DNA of 64,000 bases from CAVQRB01 sp963715055. Its GTDB lineage: Bacteria; Pseudomonadota; Alphaproteobacteria; Rhodobacterales; Rhodobacteraceae. The DNA lies in the NCBI GenBank assembly GCA_963715055.1, contig CAVQRB010000006.1, positions 186,001 through 250,000 of the forward strand, in the 5' to 3' direction. Shown in pieces: positions 8,423 to 18,015 of the stretch. Under the pieces are notes generated by a model. That model saw nothing but the letters and a program-made list of their open reading frames with translations, did no database searches and was not told the origin of the DNA. Every line of letters starts with the position of its first letter. Within the stretch, counting starts at the first letter, position 1. Both the position numbers and the translations under genes were made by a program.

Positions 8423-9175
8423 GTGAACGCCTTTCTTGCGATTGCCGGGGCGGGCCTTGATGGGACCACGGTGCTGATCCTGACGCTGACGAGTTTCGTG
8501 GCCTCCTTCATCACCATCGCGATGGGCATTGGTGGCGGTGGCTTGCTGCTGGCGGTGATGGCGAGCCTCTTGCCCCCTGCGGCGCTCATCCCGGTGCATG
8601 GGGTGATCCAGCTCGGCTCCAATGTGACCCGGGCCGCCCTGCTTCTGCCTCATGTCCACTGGCCGCCGCTTGCGGGTTTTACGCTCGGCTCGCTTGTCGG
8701 TGTGGCCGCAGGCGGTCTCGTCGTGGTCGAGTTGCCGGGGGCGGTGGTCCAGATCGGCGTGGGGCTTTTCGTGATCTGGAGCGTGCTGCGCAGCCCGCCG
8801 AAATGGCTCTCGACGCTGCCATGGCTCACCGGTGCGATCTCCAGTTTCCTCACGATGTTCTTCGGCGCCACGGGTCTTTTCGTGGCGAATTTCACCAAAT
8901 CCCTGACCTTGCCGCGCCAATCCCATGTGGCGACCCACGCCAGCCTGATGACGGTGCAGCACGGTCTCAAGGTGGCGGCTTTCGCGCTTCTGGGCTTCAG
9001 CTTCGGCCCCTGGCTTGGCTTCATTGTGCTGCTCACGCTCGCGGGCTTTGCGGGAACGCTGGCGGGCCGTGTGGTGCTTGTCCGGCTGAGCGACAAGGGG
9101 TTCAAACGGGCGCTCGATGTCATTCTCATCCTGATCTCCCTGCGCCTGATCTGGACCGGGATCACCGGTGACTAG
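8423..9175 (+). CDS. TauE/SafE-family membrane exporter
   Basis: Integral membrane protein of 250 residues with about eight hydrophobic helices in two halves, the usual layout of the TauE/SafE (DUF81) family, which exports sulfite, sulfoacetate or other small anions. The first half carries ITIAMGIGGGGLLLAV, and the second GFAGTLAGRVVLVRL near the C-terminus. The GTG at 8423 is taken as start because the upstream in-frame stretch lies in the divergent promoter region. It is divergent from the RraA-like gene. Its anion could be a product of the preceding catabolic genes, but nothing in the sequence fixes the substrate. Confidence 0.8.
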   Translation: MNAFLAIAGAGLDGTTVLILTLTSFVASFITIAMGIGGGGLLLAVMASLLPPAALIPVHGVIQLGSNVTRAALLLPHVHWPPLAGFTLGSLVGVAAGGLVVVELPGAVVQIGVGLFVIWSVLRSPPKWLSTLPWLTGAISSFLTMFFGATGLFVANFTKSLTLPRQSHVATHASLMTVQHGLKVAAFALLGFSFGPWLGFIVLLTLAGFAGTLAGRVVLVRLSDKGFKRALDVILILISLRLIWTGITGD

Positions 9176-9438
9176 CTGCGTGGCGGTTTTTTGTGCCGCG
9201 ATGCGCATGGCACACTCCAAAGACTGCGGCCGACCTTGCTTTCCCCGGATGAAAAGTGCCTGATCAACGCAATGAGACCGTGGCTTTCGTGACCCCGGAG
9301 CTTCAACGCGCGACCAAGGGGATGAAGGACATGCCGCGCCACCACTTTCAGGTCTTCCGTTGGCCGGTCCTTCCGACCCAATGCGCGCTTGCAGGCGCTG
9401 ACACCCATTCGTGCCCTTTGGGGTGAGCAAGGAACAAC

Positions 9439-12400
9439 ATGTCGATCAAAGCAGCGATCTACCACCTGACGCATTACAAGTACGACCGCCCGGTGACGCT
9501 CGGCCCGCAGGTGATCCGGTTGCGGCCCGCACCGCACAGCCGGACCCGGGTGATCTCGCATACGCTCAAGGTCACGCCGGACGATCATTTCGTGAATTAC
9601 CAGCAGGACCCCTATGGCAACTGGCTCGCGCGGTTCGTTTTTCCAAACCCGGTCAAGGAGTTGAAGATCGAAGTTGATCTGACGGCAGATATGACGGTCT
9701 ACAATCCCTTCGATTTCTTTGTCGAAGAGGCGGCGGAGGAATGGCCCTTCGAGTATGGCGAGGATATCCTTCCCGATCTGGTGATCTACCGCACACCGGA
9801 GCCCATGGGCCCGAAACTCCGGTCCTTCCTCGATACGATCGACCGCACCTCGCAGCGCACGGTGGATTTCGTCGTCAACCTCAACGCCCGGCTGTCGCAG
9901 CAGATCGGCTACGTCATCCGCATGGAGCCGGGGGTGCAGACGCCCGAGCAGACCTTCGAGACGGGCAAGGGCTCTTGTCGCGACACAAGCTGGCTGCTGG
10001 TGCAGATCCTGCGCAACCTGGGCTTTGCCGCCCGTTTCGTGTCCGGCTACCTCATTCAGCTCAAACCCGATCTGGTGGCCATCGACGGCCCTGCAGGCAC
10101 CGACAAGGATTTCACCGACCTGCATGCCTGGTGTGAGGTCTATCTGCCGGGGGCAGGGTGGATCGGTCTCGATCCCACCTCCGGTCTGCTGGCCGGGGAA
10201 AGCCATATCCCGCTCGCCGCTACGCCGCATTACCGCAACGCCGCCCCTATTTCGGGGCTGGCGTCGGCCGCGAATGTCGAGTTCGATTTCGACATGACGG
10301 TCAGCCGGGTCGCCGAACATCCGCGCATCACCAAACCGTTTTCCGACGAGTCCTGGGCTGCCCTTGATGCGCTCGGCCACAAGGTCGATGCGGCGCTCGC
10401 GGAGGGCGATGTGCGCCTGACCATGGGCGGCGAGCCGACGTTTGTATCCATCGACGATTTCGAGGCGGAGGAGTGGAACAATTCCGCCGTGGGCCCGACC
10501 AAGCGCGGGCTGGCAGACAAGCTTATTCGTCGCTTGCGCGACCAGTTCGCGCCGAGTGGTTTTCTGCATTACGGGCAGGGCAAGTGGTATCCGGGCGAAA
10601 CGCTGCCACGCTGGACCTTTTCGCTCTACTGGCGGCGCGATGAAAAACCGATCTGGTCAGATGCGGGCCTGATCGCCGAGGAAGGCAAGGACAGCGGGGC
10701 AAAGCCTGAACAGGCCGAGGCGTTCCTTCAGGAGATGGCGCAGGCGCTTGGGGTGGAGAGCGAATTTGTCGTGCCGGCCTATGAGGACCCGGCCCTCTGG
10801 GTGGTCAAGGAAAGCCAGCTACCCGAGAACGTGACGCCGCAGGACAGCAAGCTCGAGGACCCCGAGGAGCGCAACCGGATCGCGCGGGTGTTCTCGCGCG
10901 GACTGACGAAGCCCTCGGGTTACGTGCTGCCGGTGCAGCGCTGGCAGGCGAAGGCGGCAGGGCACAAATGGCGCTCGGAGAAGTGGAAGACACGGCGTGG
11001 CAACCTCTACCTCGTGCCCGGGGACAGCCCCGTGGGCTACCGGCTGCCGCTCGGCACGCTGCCCTATGTGCCGCCCTCGCAATACCCCTACGTCTATCCC
11101 GAAGACCCGACCATTCCGCGCGCGCCACTGCCGGACCCGGTGGCGCAAGCTCCGGATCAGACGCTTGAGCAGCAGCCCCGCGCTTCCTTCACGGCTTCCG
11201 ACCCGGTGCAGGAACGGGTGGAGCAGGAGTTGGGCGATCTGAGTGGTGCCGTGCGCACGGCGGTGTCGGTCGAGTTGCGCGATGGCAGGCTCTGCATCTT
11301 CATGCCGCCGGTGGAGAAGCTCGAGGACTACCTCGATCTGGTCGCCGCCGCCGAACGGGCGGCGAAAGCGATGAACGTGCCGGTGCATATCGAAGGCTAT
11401 TCACCCCCCAGCGATCCGCGCATGAACGTGATCCGTGTGGCGCCGGACCCCGGCGTGATCGAGGTGAACATCCACCCCGCGTCCAACTGGGACGACTGCG
11501 TGAAGATCACTGAAACCGTATATGAGGCTGCGCGGCAGACGCGGCTCGGCGCGGACAAATTCATGATCGACGGCAAGCATACGGGCACGGGCGGCGGCAA
11601 CCATGTCGTCGTCGGGGGGGCAACCCCGCTCGACAGCCCCTTCCTGCGCCGGCCCGATCTGCTCGAAAAGCATCATCCTCTACTGGCAGCGGCATCCCTG
11701 CCTGTCCTATCTCTTTTCCGGACTCTTCATCGGTCCGACCAGCCAGGCGCCGCGCATCGACGAGGCGCGCCATGACGTGCTCTATGAGTTGGAAATCGCG
11801 CTCGCGCAGATCCCGAAGGCGCATGAAGCGGACAAGGCCGTGCCCTGGCTTACCGACAGGCTTTTGCGCAACATGTTGACGGATGTGACCGGCAACACGC
11901 ATCGGGCGGAGATCTGCATCGACAAGATGTATTCGCCGGATGGCCCGACCGGGCGGCTCGGCCTCGTGGAATTCCGCGGCTTCGAGATGCCACCCAATCC
12001 GCGCATGAGCCTTGCCCAGCAGGTGCTGATCCGGGCGATCATCGCGCGCCTCTGGGCCTCCCCGCTCGAGGGCAACCTCATCCGCTGGGGCACCGCGCTG
12101 CATGACCGTTTCATGCTGCCGCATTTCGTCTGGGAGGATTTCCGCGACCTGCTGCGCGATCTCGCCGATCACGGTTTCGATCTGCGATCCGAGTGGTACG
12201 AGGCGCAGGCCGAGTTCCGCTTCCCGATCTGCGGCGAGGTGACCTACGAGAACGTGGATCTTGAAATCCGGCAGGCGCTGGAGCCCTGGCATGTGCTGGG
12301 GGAGACCGGTGCGATCGGCGGTACCGTGCGCTATACCGACAGTTCCACCGAGCGGCTTCAGGTCAAGCTGAAAACCAGTGATCACACGCGCTATCAGGTG

Positions 12401-12769
12401 GTCTGCAACGGCCGGCGGGTGCCGCTGAACGGGACGCGGCAGGGCGGCGTCGGCGTGGGCGGGGTGAGGTTCAAGGCCTGGCAGGCGGCCAGCGCCATGC
12501 ACCCCGTGCTGCCTGTGGATGCGCCGCTCGTGTTCGACATCTACGACAGCTGGACCGGCAGGGCGCTCGGCGGCTGCAAGTATCACGTGGCCCACCCCGG
12601 CGGGCGCAACTACGACACCTTTCCGGTCAACGGCAACGAGGCCGAGGCGCGCCGTCTGTCCCGGTTCGAGGCGAATGGCCACACCCCCGGTCCCTATGAT
12701 CCGCGCCTGGAAACGCCGCATCCGGAGTTTCCTTTCACGCTCGATCTGCGCAGGCCCCTGGGCGTCTGA
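9439..12769 (+). pseudogene. transglutaminase-like/DUF2126 protein, disrupted by a +1 frameshift
   Basis: Large protein (about 1,109 residues once corrected) of the DUF2126 family. It holds a bacterial transglutaminase N-terminal beta domain (1-85), a transglutaminase core with Cys180 (GKGSCRDTSW), His229 and Asp245, a linker, and a C-terminal DUF2126 region. The first frame runs to 11775 but loses family sequence after RRPDLLE. The match resumes in the next frame as SIILYWQRHPCLSYLFSGLF and continues to 12769. The break maps to GAAAAG at 11665-11670; removing one A joins the frames exactly. Such proteins often sit beside an alpha-E protein and a proteasome-like peptidase, which are absent here. 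It may be intact in the cell if this is a sequencing error. Confidence 0.85.
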
Positions 12770-12775
12770 TCGGGA

Positions 12776-12792
12776 CGCAGTGGTCTACTGCG
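12776..12792. terminator. hairpin between convergent genes
   Basis: CGCAGT (12776-12781) pairs with ACTGCG (12787-12792) around a 5-base loop between the convergent DUF2126 and metallopeptidase genes. It lacks a clear T-run, so a terminator role is tentative. Confidence 0.3.
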
Positions 12793-13840
12793 GGCGCGGC
12801 ACTTCGCTGGCGCTTATGAGGTCGTGGATGAAGATCAGTTTTTCCTGAATCGCGCTGGTGAGCGCGAAGGGGTAGAAGTCTTGCTGGCCTACGGCACGAT
12901 TCATCGCGTTCATCGCCACCGTGAGCGGAATCCAGTGCTCGATCAGGACCTTGCCGTCCTCGACATGGTAGGGATCCTGCAATTGCACCATCACCGGCGC
13001 GCCGGGGTCCAGCGGTTGCGGATCGATGCTGTAGGCATAGGCCGTCTCCAGCCCGCCCACCATGTGGAAGTAATGCGCCCAGGTTTCGGCGAAATCCTCC
13101 CAGGGATGTGCGCTGGCATAACTGCTCACATGGTACTGTTCCCAGTCCTGCCGCGGTCCCTGCTGGTAATAGGCTTTCAGCGCGTCGCCATAGTCCTGAC
13201 GCTCATCCCCGAAGACGGCCCTGAAGGCATCGGCGACCGGTTGCCCGGCGATCAGCCTGTCCCAGTAGTAATGACCGACCTCATGGCGGAAGTGTCCGAT
13301 CAGCGTGCGATAGGGCTCGCCCATGTCGGTGCGCGTTTTCTCGCGGATCGCATCGTCGGCTTCCTCGAGGTTGATGGTGATCTTGCCCTGATAGTGACCT
13401 GTCATCACCCGTTCGGTCTTGCCATCCGCTGCCAGTTGGTCCGCCAGAAACTCGAAATGCAGAAAGCCTGAGGTGCCGCCTGGGTTGCTCTCAAGCGGCA
13501 GCAGGAATTTCTGGATTGCATAAAGCAGCCTGCGTTTTTCCCGCTCCAGTTCGGTCCAGCGCGCGCGGGCCGTCTCATCGGAGACATCCGGGATTTTCAT
13601 GGTGTGCCGGCAACTCAGACACAGGTCGTCCTGCGCGTCGCTGCACAGCCAGGTGCAGCCAATAAGATCGCGGTTGCCACAGGGCTTGAACTGCACCGCG
13701 CCCGTACCTTCGGGAGGCGCGCCGAGAGCCCGCAGATCGTCGCTGATCGGGCTGTAGCCGAACTGGCAGGAACACCGCACGCATTGGCTGTTGTTGAAAT
13801 GGACTTCGTTCCGGCAGTTGGGGCATTGAAACCTGCGCAT
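12785..13840 (-). CDS. zinc-ribbon putative metallopeptidase (DUF2248 type)
   Basis: 351-residue cytoplasmic protein. The N-terminus is a zinc ribbon with paired cysteines (CPNCRNEV and CVRCSC), followed by a second Cys cluster (CSDAQDDLCLSC). The C-terminal half carries HFRHEVGHYYWDRL, a zincin HExxH-type signature, then a downstream acidic/aromatic segment (HPWEDFAETWAHYFH) likely to supply the third ligand. The ATG at 13840 begins the zinc ribbon; an upstream TTG at 13909 would add a low-complexity basic tail. The DUF2126 transglutaminase lies immediately downstream and convergent; these two families are commonly neighbours in alphaproteobacteria. The natural substrate is unknown. Confidence 0.82.
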   Translation of the reverse strand: MRRFQCPNCRNEVHFNNSQCVRCSCQFGYSPISDDLRALGAPPEGTGAVQFKPCGNRDLIGCTWLCSDAQDDLCLSCRHTMKIPDVSDETARARWTELEREKRRLLYAIQKFLLPLESNPGGTSGFLHFEFLADQLAADGKTERVMTGHYQGKITINLEEADDAIREKTRTDMGEPYRTLIGHFRHEVGHYYWDRLIAGQPVADAFRAVFGDERQDYGDALKAYYQQGPRQDWEQYHVSSYASAHPWEDFAETWAHYFHMVGGLETAYAYSIDPQPLDPGAPVMVQLQDPYHVEDGKVLIEHWIPLTVAMNAMNRAVGQQDFYPFALTSAIQEKLIFIHDLISASEVPRPQ

Positions 13841-14068
13841 GGTCGCCGTTTTCTCCGGTATCTGAGTGTTGGTCCCGCGAGCAAAGGTCGCCGCTGCGCG
13901 TGATCGCAAGTCGCAGTCACAGTCGCAGGACGGCCATCGCTTTTCAAGGCATGGTGACTTTCGGCACGTTGCAACCTGTCGAGAAGGTCCGCCAAGGGCC
14001 GCGCAGCACGCGATTTCGCGCGCAGGCCTGGAGTGGCATGAAAGAGGCTGGTTTCGGATCTGCTTTGG

Positions 14069-14704
14069 TCAGGCCGCCGAGAAACTGCTCTCGAGCCTTG
14101 CCACGAAGTCTTTCGTGGAGGCGGCAGCCTCGCGGCGCGAGACGCGGCCTGCGTGCAGGTGCTGGGTCTGCCAGAAACCGTCTGTCAGCGTGTCGATCCA
14201 CAGCGCGATTTCAGCGATCTGCGCAGGCGAGGCTTGCGTGAAAATCCTCCGGCAGGCATCCTGCACCGCTTCTGCGCGGACATCGTCGAAGGATTGGGCG
14301 ATTTCAGCGTATTGCGGGGTGACCTTCAACTCACCCCAGAAGGCGAACCAGACCGACAGCGCATCCGGTGAACAGACGGCCGACGAGAAATCGGCGTCGA
14401 TCAGCGCCATCAACCTGTCCCGGGGCTCTGTTCCTGCCTTTTCAAGCGCTGCCTGCCAGGTGTCGGTATAGGCCTGGTAGTGCGCCCGCAGCGTCTCCGC
14501 CAGCAGCCCGCCCTTTGACTTGAAGTAAAAGACCGCAACCCCCTGTGACAGACCCGCTTCTTTCGCAACCGTCGCCAACGTGGTGCGCGCAAGCCCGTGC
14601 TGCACCACCGAACGGCGTGCAGCCTCCAGCAGTTGCCGTCGCCGCTTGTCGGCGTTTTCCTTGCGCTCCTTGCGTGGTTTGGCCACGCTGTCGAGATCGT
14701 TCAC
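14069..14704 (-). CDS. BetI-like TetR-family transcriptional regulator
   Basis: 211-residue regulator. The helix-turn-helix (VVQHGLARTTLATVAKEAGL) lies near residues 30-60, followed by a TetR_C_6/BetI-like ligand-binding domain with the conserved run LSVWFAFWGE. Start: GTG at 14704, preceded by GGAGG with ideal spacing; an upstream GTG at 14737 has none. The gene is divergent from the first FAD oxidoreductase, and the palindrome TTTGAGCGCTCAAA lies between them and upstream of two further transcription units of the cluster. That makes this protein the obvious candidate to bind it. BetI relatives respond to choline or betaine-type ligands; the ligand here is inferred to be the imported amine. 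Confidence 0.88.
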   Translation of the reverse strand: MNDLDSVAKPRKERKENADKRRRQLLEAARRSVVQHGLARTTLATVAKEAGLSQGVAVFYFKSKGGLLAETLRAHYQAYTDTWQAALEKAGTEPRDRLMALIDADFSSAVCSPDALSVWFAFWGELKVTPQYAEIAQSFDDVRAEAVQDACRRIFTQASPAQIAEIALWIDTLTDGFWQTQHLHAGRVSRREAAASTKDFVARLESSFSAA

Positions 14705-14768
14705 CCGTTGTCCTCCGTTTGCGCCAGTTTTCCACACCTGCGGGAGCCTGTCACCGGAATAGTTTTTG

Positions 14769-14782
14769 TTTGAGCGCTCAAA
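14769..14782. promoter_or_regulatory. operator 1: TTTGAGCGCTCAAA palindrome
   Basis: Perfect 14-base palindrome in the interval between the tetR-like gene and the FAD oxidoreductase. It is identical to the cores at 20723-20736 and 28045-28058. It lies 6 bases upstream of a plausible plus-strand -35 box and overlaps a possible minus-strand promoter for the regulator (TTTTTG, 17 bases, TATTCC), so autoregulation is likely. Confidence 0.8.
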
Positions 14783-14787
14783 AAAAC

Positions 14788-14816
14788 TTTACGCGCCTCG
14801 GAGCCTGTCCTAGACT
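14788..14816 (+). promoter_or_regulatory. candidate promoter of the FAD oxidoreductase operon
   Basis: TTTACG (14788-14793), a 17-base spacer and TAGACT (14811-14816). The same spacing and distance from the palindrome recur at 20743-20771, which supports both predictions. Confidence 0.45.
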
Positions 14817-14842
14817 TGGCCGCAGTTGAGGAAGGGCAGGCC

Positions 14843-16477
14843 GTGGGTTCGTCGAAATATGACGCGATCATCGTGGGGGCGGGGCACAACGGCCTGACCA
14901 CCGGATGCTATCTTGCGCGCGCCGGGTTGAAGACCCTGATCGTCGAGAAGAACGACTGGATCGGCGGGGCGGCGGTGAGCCGGTCGCTGCACGAGGGTTG
15001 GACCTATTCAAATTGTTCCTATGTCTGCTCGCTCCTGCGCCGCGAAATCGTGCGCGATCTCGACCTGCCGCGCTTCGGTCTGCAGGTGATCCCCTATGAG
15101 GGGGGTGCGACCTTCACCCGCGACGGCGATTATTTTGCCTATCTCTCCGATCACAATGCCCTGCGCCGTGAAATCGCGCGGCATTCGGCCCGCGACGTGG
15201 ATGCCTATGCGCGGTTCTCGCAGACGGTGATCCGCCAGTGCCGCTTCATTCGGCCCTTCCTGCTGCGCCCGGCCCCTGATCCCGCGTCGCTGCATCCGCG
15301 CGATCTGGGCGAGCTTGCCTTTCTGGTGAAGAAGGCCCATGGCCTCGGCGCGCGGGAGCTTGGCGAAACCATCCGCTTCTGGACCATGTCCATCGGCGAT
15401 TTCCTCGACGAGCATTTCGAGAGCGACCTGATCAAGGCGCATCTCGCGGGCTCGGGCATCATCGGGACGGGCCTTGGCGTCTATTCGCCGGGCACGGCTT
15501 ACGTGTTGCTGCATCACTACATGGGCGATGTGGATGGTGCGATCGGTGCCTGGGGCTTTGCGCGCGGCGGCATGGGGTCGATCAGTAAGGCACTTGGCCT
15601 GGCCTTCGAGGAATCGGGTGGTGAGATTCGCACCGGTTCCGGTATCGATACCTTCAAGGTGAAGGACGGGCGCGTGACCGGCGTGGCCCTTGAAAACGGC
15701 GATGTGTTCGACGCGCCGATCGTCGCTTCCAACATGGATATCAAGCGCACTTTCCTGCATCACGTCGACCGCGCGGAGGTGCCTGCGGACTTCACCCGAG
15801 CGGTCGAGCGGTTCAAGATCCGAGGCTCTTCCGCCAAGCTCAACATCGCACTCGACCGGATGCCGGTGATTCCCGCCGCCCCGCCGGGTGCCTCGTTTTT
15901 GCGCGGCGACATGCACTGCTCGACCTCGCTGGCCGAGCTTGAGCGTGGCTATGACGACTGGAAAGACGGGCGCTGGTCGGCAGAGCCCTATTTCGACATG
16001 CTGATCCCAAGCCAGATCGATCCGACGATGGCGCCCCCCGGCCAGCACATGATGACGGTCTTCGTGCAATACGCGCCCTACGATCTGGAGGCGGGTGGCG
16101 TCCGGTCGGGCGAGAACTGGACGGATGCGGCGCGTCAGGCCCTGGCCAATTGCGTCTACGACAAGATGGAGCAGGCGATGCCGGACATTCGCCAGCGCAT
16201 CGTTCATGCGGAAGTGCGCACGCCGCTCGACATCGAACGCGAGGTCGGCCTGACCGAAGGCAATATTTTCCAGGGCGAGTTGACCTTCGACCAGTTGCTC
16301 TTCAACCGACCGGTACCTGGCTATGCGGGCTATGACACGCCGATTTCGGGCCTCTACATGGTCGGCTCCTCGAGCCATCCGGGCGGCGGCGTGATGGCCG
16401 CACCCGGTGCCAATGCGGCGCGCGAGATCCTGCGCCGTATCGGCAAGGCCAAGAGCATGGCGGGGCTTGCATCATGA
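14843..16477 (+). CDS. FAD-dependent oxidoreductase (phytoene-desaturase/PYROXD2-like), first copy
   Basis: Flavoprotein of 544 residues. The Rossmann dinucleotide fold is at the N-terminus (DAIIVGAGHNGLTTGCYLAR) followed by VEKNDWIGGAAVS. The conserved C-terminal FAD-closing block reads ISGLYMVGSSSHPGGGVMAAPGANAA. These are marks of the phytoene desaturase/amine-oxidase-like superfamily. GTG at 14843 is chosen because a GGAAGG stretch precedes it and the Rossmann fold starts soon after. It overlaps the next, homologous gene by 4 bases. In this regulon it probably oxidises an amine or carbon skeleton intermediate rather than a carotenoid, since no carotenoid genes are nearby. The substrate is unknown. 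Confidence 0.85.
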   Translation: MGSSKYDAIIVGAGHNGLTTGCYLARAGLKTLIVEKNDWIGGAAVSRSLHEGWTYSNCSYVCSLLRREIVRDLDLPRFGLQVIPYEGGATFTRDGDYFAYLSDHNALRREIARHSARDVDAYARFSQTVIRQCRFIRPFLLRPAPDPASLHPRDLGELAFLVKKAHGLGARELGETIRFWTMSIGDFLDEHFESDLIKAHLAGSGIIGTGLGVYSPGTAYVLLHHYMGDVDGAIGAWGFARGGMGSISKALGLAFEESGGEIRTGSGIDTFKVKDGRVTGVALENGDVFDAPIVASNMDIKRTFLHHVDRAEVPADFTRAVERFKIRGSSAKLNIALDRMPVIPAAPPGASFLRGDMHCSTSLAELERGYDDWKDGRWSAEPYFDMLIPSQIDPTMAPPGQHMMTVFVQYAPYDLEAGGVRSGENWTDAARQALANCVYDKMEQAMPDIRQRIVHAEVRTPLDIEREVGLTEGNIFQGELTFDQLLFNRPVPGYAGYDTPISGLYMVGSSSHPGGGVMAAPGANAAREILRRIGKAKSMAGLAS

Positions 16478-18015
16478 GCGAGACCTTCGACGTGATCGTG
16501 ATCGGCGCAGGGCACAATGGCCTGTCGGCGGCTGCCACATTGGCGCGGGCGGGCAAGCGCGTCTGCGTTGTCGAGAAAGAGGATGTGTCCGGCGGCATGG
16601 CGCGCAGCACCCAATGGTCGCCGCAGGCAAGGGGGCCGCAGATCGCGCATCTGCTCTACAACCTGAGCCCGGTGCTCTGCGCTGAACTCGGGCTGCACCT
16701 CGACACGAAGCCGTTGGACACGATCGCCCTCTCGCCGGAAGGGGATCACGCGGTTCTGAAGGGTGACAGGCTCAGCTTCGCCGATGGCACGACCCACCCG
16801 AAGGCGGAGGCATTCGCCGTCCTGCAACGTCGCCTGACCCGTTTTGCGGCGCTGCTCGAGCCGCTCTCGCTGGCACCGCCGCCCCTGATGGAGGAGGCGA
16901 GGCTTGGTGAAATGGCGGGGCTTGCGAAACTGGGTTTCAACCTCAAACGTATGGGCAAGGTGGAGATGCGGGAGTTCCTGCGGATCGTCCTGTCCAATGC
17001 CTATGACCTGCTGATCGACGAGCTTGGCGACGGGCCTGTTGCCGGGGCGCTCGCGGCGGATGCCGTGCGCGGCGCCTTCAGCGGTCCGCGCGCGCCGGGC
17101 AGCGTTTTCTCCTTGCTCTATCGTCTGGGGCAGGGCGGCACCGCTGTCTGGCCGATGGGCGGTATGGAGGCGGTGATCGGCGCGCTCGAGCAAAGCGCTG
17201 CTTCGGCGGGTGCCACGCTGCGTCACGGCGGCGGTGTCGTGAGCGTGACCCTTGCAGGCGACCGCGTCAGTGGCGTAACCCTTGACGATGGCAGCACGTT
17301 GACGGCCCCTGCCGTGCTCTCCAGCCTCGGCGCTCTCCGGACCATGCAGCTTGCCGGGCCACAGCACTACGATATCGAAACGGTGCGCCGCCTGCGCGCC
17401 CTGCGCGCCAAGGGAACGACGGCGAAGTTCAATCTCGTCCTGACAGGTGTTCCGGATGTGCCGGGGCTCACGGAGGCGCAGAAGGCCGGCAGGCTGGTCA
17501 TGGCCCCTTCCGCGGCCGATGTGGAAAAAGCCTACAATCCGGTGAAATACGGGGAGGTCTCGGAGGTGCCGGTTATGGAGGCAATTCTGCCATCGCTCAT
17601 CGACCCGTCGCTTTGCCGAGGCGGCCGCCAGGTGATGTCGGTGATTGCCCAATACGTTCCTCTTGCGCCCACGGACGGCTGGACCGAAGCCAAGCGCGCC
17701 GCGCTGGCCGAGCGGCTGACCACAGGGCTCGAGCGCTACATGCCGGGTCTTTCCGGCCTGATCGAAAAGGCCGAGCTCCTTGTTCCAGACGACATCGAGG
17801 CCCTGACTGGCGCACCTGGCGGTCACTGGCACCATGCGGAGTTGAGTATCGACCAGCTGCTGACGGTGCGGCCGGTGAACGGTTTTGCGCGTTACGCCTT
17901 CGGGCCGGAGGGCTACTACCTTTGCGGTGCCTCGGCCCATCCGGGTGGCGATCTTACAGGCCTGCCTGGTCGCAACGCCGCGCGGCAGGTGCTGGACGCG
18001 GGGAAAGCACGATGA
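16474..18015 (+). CDS. FAD-dependent oxidoreductase (phytoene-desaturase-like), second copy
   Basis: 513-residue paralogue of the preceding gene with the same start (DVIVIGAGHNGLSAAATLAR, then VEKEDVSGGMAR) and C-terminal FAD motif (YLCGASAHPGGDLTGLPGRNAA). The ATG overlaps the stop of the first copy, and its own stop overlaps the GcvT-like ATG, so the three are translationally coupled. The tandem pair is diverged along its whole length, suggesting a heteromer or sequential oxidation steps rather than a recent duplication. The physiological substrate is not evident. Confidence 0.85.
   Translation: MSETFDVIVIGAGHNGLSAAATLARAGKRVCVVEKEDVSGGMARSTQWSPQARGPQIAHLLYNLSPVLCAELGLHLDTKPLDTIALSPEGDHAVLKGDRLSFADGTTHPKAEAFAVLQRRLTRFAALLEPLSLAPPPLMEEARLGEMAGLAKLGFNLKRMGKVEMREFLRIVLSNAYDLLIDELGDGPVAGALAADAVRGAFSGPRAPGSVFSLLYRLGQGGTAVWPMGGMEAVIGALEQSAASAGATLRHGGGVVSVTLAGDRVSGVTLDDGSTLTAPAVLSSLGALRTMQLAGPQHYDIETVRRLRALRAKGTTAKFNLVLTGVPDVPGLTEAQKAGRLVMAPSAADVEKAYNPVKYGEVSEVPVMEAILPSLIDPSLCRGGRQVMSVIAQYVPLAPTDGWTEAKRAALAERLTTGLERYMPGLSGLIEKAELLVPDDIEALTGAPGGHWHHAELSIDQLLTVRPVNGFARYAFGPEGYYLCGASAHPGGDLTGLPGRNAARQVLDAGKAR

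Noticed and set aside
9176..9438. A T-run (TTTTTT) about 10 bases after the TauE-type gene as a terminator
   Set aside because: The upstream palindrome TCACCGGTGA lies at the coding end, but the T-run is separated by unpaired sequence, so no convincing stem-loop precedes it. The rest of this gap shows only the ribosome-binding region for the transglutaminase.
14843..18015. Reading the two FAD oxidoreductases as carotenoid desaturases
   Set aside because: They share the superfamily fold, but no crtB, crtE or other carotenoid gene lies nearby and the regulon is for amine catabolism.
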